DNA of 7,794 nt from Halobacteria archaeon (GTDB lineage: Archaea; Halobacteriota; Methanoliparia; Methanoliparales; Methanoliparaceae): contig DUJX01000013.1 in NCBI GenBank assembly GCA_013329575.1, forward strand, positions 1 to 7,794, given 5' to 3'. Shown piece by piece: positions 4,894-7,794 of this stretch. The translations under genes and the position numbers were made by a program. Position 1 is the stretch's first letter, and each line of letters starts with the position of its first letter. The notes under the pieces are model-generated. The model had not been told where the DNA came from, searched no databases, and was given only the letters and a program-made list of their open reading frames with translations.

Positions 4894-7794
4894 TCATACC
4901 TCCTCTTTAAGTAATGCATCTATCATAACAGATATCTCTTTATCATCGAAATGCCTTGCTTCAATCGCTCCTGTTGGACATTCAGCAGCACAAGCACCGC
5001 AGCCTTTGCAAAGAGCATCGTTAATCCTTGATTTAAACACACCAAACCCTCGCGGCACTAATTTAATCGCATTGTATGGACATATATCGACGCATCTACC
5101 GCAACCGATACAGATATTCTCGTTCACTCTAGAAGTGGTGGCCTCTGTATCCATCTCTTTCTTGCTTAAGATACGGGCAACCCTCGAAGCAACACCTATC
5201 GCCTGTGCCATATTGTCTATGTAATCTTTCGGGCCTTGGGCAGTACCGCATAGGAAAAATCCATCGGATGTGAAGTCTAACGGACGAAGTTTCAAGTGTG
5301 CTTCCAAGAAGAAACCATCTTGACCCAAAGGTACTCTAAACAATTTGGACAGGTCTTCAAACCCGTCTCTGGGAACAACAGCCGCAGACAACACAACTTT
5401 ATCCGCTTTTATCTCTGTATCTTTCTGTAAGAGTGTATCAAACACATGCACGACATTATTTTTATCAACTTCAGGCCTTTTAATATTTATATCGTATCGT
5501 ATAAACCGCACACCCTTTAACGCCGCCTCTCTATACTTCTCTTCGGCATTCTTTGCAAACGTCCGTATATCCCGGTATAAGATATAAACATTCGTCGTTG
5601 GATACTTCTCTTTTATCTCCAATGCGTTTTTAATTGCCTCGCTACAACAGATCCGGGAACAATACTCTCTCTCACCTTTTTCTCTGCTACCAACACACTG
5701 GATCATGACTATGGTCTCGTCATTCTTAATATTGCCTTTGTTTATCACTTCTTGGAGTTCTAATTGGGTATATACATCATTCTGACCATAACCATAGATA
5801 TTAGGCTTCCATTCGTCGCATCCTGCTGCTATAACGATCGCACCAACAGTTGTCTCCGTGCCATCCGTCAGTTTGACATCAAAGTTACCTACGAACCCGC
5901 TTAAATCTTCAACCATCGTCCCGAGATGGACAGATATCTTTTTTTCGGACTCGATCTTGCTGATCTTCTCGGCTAACACCGCTTTAGGATCGATGTCTAT
6001 GAACATATGATGCATCCTTCTAAGAAGACCGCCCAGCTCGTTATCCCGCTCTAGGTAGATCACCTCAAACCCCAACCGTGCTATATTGTATGCAGCCTCC
6101 ATTCCTGTAACCCCGCCACCAATCACCAATGCACGTTGTGTAACGCCAATCTTTCCCGATTTTTGGGGTTTCAAAAGTCTTGCCCGCGCAACAGCAGCCC
6201 TTATTATCTCTTTTGCTTTTACTGTTGCCTCTTTAGGCTCGTTACGATGAACCCATGAACAATGCTCCCTTATGTTTGCAAACTCGTAGTAGTACTGGTT
6301 GATCCCCGCTTCGCGCAGGGTGTCCCTGAAGAGAGGCTCGTGTGTTCTCGGGGTGCAGGCGGCGACGATGACCCTGTTAAGGCCCCTTTCCTTGATATCC
6401 TTCGCGAGCATCGCCGCCGCCTCGGTGGAACAGATGAAAAGACTTTCCTCGGCGTGGACGACATTAGGCAGGGTCAGGGAATACGCCACAGTTTCGGGGA
6501 CATTCACTATCCTTCCGATATTGGCCCCGCAGTGGCACACGTAGACACCTATCTTCGGCTCCTCCCCGGAGACGTCCCTCTCCTCGGGATAGATCCTCTC
6601 CTTCGAGAGATTACCCCGCCTGTAGGAGAGGATCTCACCGCACATGGACCCGGCGCCACTGGCGCTCAAGACCGATTCGGGTATGTCCATGGGCCCCTGG
6701 AATGCGCCGCTGACAAATATCCCCGGACGGGTTGTCTCAAGGGGATTGGCAGGGCTTATCCTGCAGAACCCGTGGGCATTGAGCTCGATGCCGAAGGCGT
6801 CAGCGATGCCTTTCAGGTTGGCAGGCGGCGCGAGGCCGACCGAGAGCACCACCATGTCGAATTCCTCTTCCTTCGCCCCGTCGTCGGGAGTGGAATACCG
6901 TACGGTCACGTTCTTCGTTACCGGGTCTTCCCGCTCTATGGACACGTAGCTCCTGATGAACCGGATGCCCGGAAGATTCTCAGTTCTCTGATAGAACCGT
7001 TCGAAGTCCTTGCCATAGGAACGGATATCATTATGGAATATCGTACATTCTGCATCAGCATCATGATCCTTTGTAAGGATAACCTGTTTCTGTGTATAGG
7101 CACAGCATACGGCCGAACAATAACTGTTGCCGCCTTCTATTACCTGTCTGGAGCCGACACACTGTATCCATGCTATTTTATGGGGATGCTTTCTGTCTGA
7201 AGTACGGAGGATCTCTCCTTCATAGGGGCCTGTTGCACAGAGAAGGCGTTCATAGTCGAGGCTGGTTACAACGTTCCGGAACCTGCCGTAGCCGTAGTCA
7301 TTTCTCAGTTTCGGGTCAAAGGGTTCAAAACCCGGAGAAAGGATTATTGCGCCTACATTTATCTCCACTCTTTCAGGCTTCTGGCCAAAGTCTATGGCGT
7401 TGTTCTTACATACTCCCGCACAGATCTGGCATCTCTCATCCCTTAGATAAGAACATTTATCACGATCTATGTAGGTAACAAGGGGGACAGCCTGAGAAAA
7501 GTATATATGTACAGCCTTGTTCATGGACAGGTTCTGGTTATATTCATCTTCTATCTTCACCGGGCAGTATTCAACGCAGACACCGCAGCCCGTACACTTT
7601 TCTTCATGGATATATCTGGGTTTCTTGACCAGAGTTACCTGGAAGTCTCCTGCCCCGCCTTCGACTCTTTCAACATCGGTATATGTAAGGATCTCTATGT
7701 TGGGATGTCTGTGGCATTCTATAAACTTCGGAGATTCTATACACATGGAGCAGTCATTGGTGGGGAAGGTTTTGTCAAGCTGGGCCATATGGCC
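4894..7794 (-). CDS. hdrA: Tandem-fusion HdrA, N-terminus beyond the window
   Basis: HdrA is the flavin subunit of heterodisulfide reductase complexes and the site of electron bifurcation or confurcation. The visible 966 residues form two HdrA-like halves. Numbering from the in-window ATG at 7788, half 1 has CxxC at 13-16, a ferredoxin-type cluster C65/C68/C71/C75, a second set C112/C120/C123/C127, and the conserved CVGSR (210-214) and CSAVCC (224-229) blocks. It ends near 390. After a linker, half 2 opens with the HdrA N-terminal domain (VYVCHCGANIG, then C453, C478, C510), the FAD motif GGGVTGMEAA (557-566), CVGSR (698-702), CSRICC (710-715), and two C-terminal [4Fe-4S] motifs at 893-903 and 927-937. 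The ATG at 7788 is not the start: GHMAQLDKTFPTNDC lies inside the canonical flavin domain and the frame is open to the edge, so the half 1 FAD motif is missing only because of the window. mvhD follows immediately. Part of the gene is much more GC-rich (about 6300-7010). Confidence 0.93.
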   Translation of the reverse strand, partial: GHMAQLDKTFPTNDCSMCIESPKFIECHRHPNIEILTYTDVERVEGGAGDFQVTLVKKPRYIHEEKCTGCGVCVEYCPVKIEDEYNQNLSMNKAVHIYFSQAVPLVTYIDRDKCSYLRDERCQICAGVCKNNAIDFGQKPERVEINVGAIILSPGFEPFDPKLRNDYGYGRFRNVVTSLDYERLLCATGPYEGEILRTSDRKHPHKIAWIQCVGSRQVIEGGNSYCSAVCCAYTQKQVILTKDHDADAECTIFHNDIRSYGKDFERFYQRTENLPGIRFIRSYVSIEREDPVTKNVTVRYSTPDDGAKEEEFDMVVLSVGLAPPANLKGIADAFGIELNAHGFCRISPANPLETTRPGIFVSGAFQGPMDIPESVLSASGAGSMCGEILSYRRGNLSKERIYPEERDVSGEEPKIGVYVCHCGANIGRIVNVPETVAYSLTLPNVVHAEESLFICSTEAAAMLAKDIKERGLNRVIVAACTPRTHEPLFRDTLREAGINQYYYEFANIREHCSWVHRNEPKEATVKAKEIIRAAVARARLLKPQKSGKIGVTQRALVIGGGVTGMEAAYNIARLGFEVIYLERDNELGGLLRRMHHMFIDIDPKAVLAEKISKIESEKKISVHLGTMVEDLSGFVGNFDVKLTDGTETTVGAIVIAAGCDEWKPNIYGYGQNDVYTQLELQEVINKGNIKNDETIVMIQCVGSREKGEREYCSRICCSEAIKNALEIKEKYPTTNVYILYRDIRTFAKNAEEKYREAALKGVRFIRYDINIKRPEVDKNNVVHVFDTLLQKDTEIKADKVVLSAAVVPRDGFEDLSKLFRVPLGQDGFFLEAHLKLRPLDFTSDGFFLCGTAQGPKDYIDNMAQAIGVASRVARILSKKEMDTEATTSRVNENICIGCGRCVDICPYNAIKLVPRGFGVFKSRINDALCKGCGACAAECPTGAIEARHFDDKEISVMIDALLKEEV
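4898..4909 (-). promoter_or_regulatory. Strong Shine-Dalgarno site of mvhD inside the end of hdrA
   Basis: Read on the minus strand, aagaggaggtat precedes the mvhD ATG with GGAGGT seven bases away. It lies within the last codons of hdrA (KEEV). It contrasts with the promoter-proximal genes of this window, which have no such site, and supports translation from a shared hdrA-mvhD message. Confidence 0.8.

Noticed and set aside
4832..5224. A 130-residue frame on the plus strand over the hdrA/mvhD boundary.
   Set aside because: It is antisense to the C-terminal ferredoxin motifs of HdrA and the start of MvhD and has no motif of its own.
6262..7200. A 312-residue open frame on the plus strand, antisense to hdrA.
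   Set aside because: It coincides with the GC-rich part of hdrA, where stop codons are rare on every frame. It shows no recognisable motifs, while the minus strand encodes clear HdrA.
7783..7794. The 12-base palindrome ggccatatggcc at the right edge.
   Set aside because: It encodes Gly-His-Met-Ala of the conserved HdrA block preceding QLDKTFPTNDC. It is ordinary coding sequence and not a site at a real DNA end.

Overview
The window looks archaeal. Several genes carry an AT-rich TATA-like box about 25-27 bases upstream of the start codon with no room for a 5' leader, while genes inside operons carry strong Shine-Dalgarno sites. The gene content fits: a heterodisulfide reductase HdrA/MvhD electron-transfer module, a COG4030/EhaR-like HAD protein of methanogen type, and stand-alone CBS-domain proteins including a CBS/zinc-ribbon fusion. 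A methanogen-related or alkane/methane-oxidising lineage (ANME-1/Syntrophoarchaeia-like) is my best guess. That is inference from gene content, not from a marker gene.

Left part, 1-3122, all on the minus strand. In transcription order this holds a two-CBS protein with a C-terminal zinc ribbon (TTG start), a four-CBS protein, a COG4030 HAD-like protein, and a small SWIM zinc-finger protein with its own promoter. The first three are separated by only 37 and 64 bases and may be one unit. Bases 1-129 contain no gene I can support.

Middle part, 3123-4440. A 191-base divergent promoter region leads into plus-strand genes: a PaaI-type hotdog thioesterase, then a two-gene unit of a 60-residue two-helix membrane protein and a YbjQ/DUF74 protein, which overlap at ATGA. 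An AT-rich convergent intergenic region (4302-4440) with a perfect 13-base tandem duplication follows.

Right part, 4441-7794, minus strand. A very large hdrA gene runs off the right edge and is followed after 3 bases by mvhD. The HdrA product is a tandem fusion of two HdrA-like halves that carry complementary sets of iron-sulfur motifs. MvhD should pass electrons from an unseen donor to this flavoprotein. No hdrB or hdrC follows mvhD.

The most unusual signal is a sharply bounded GC-rich island of about 700 bases (about 6300-7010, 60-67% GC in sampled lines) inside the otherwise 35-53% GC hdrA gene. It spans the junction between the two HdrA halves with the reading frame intact.
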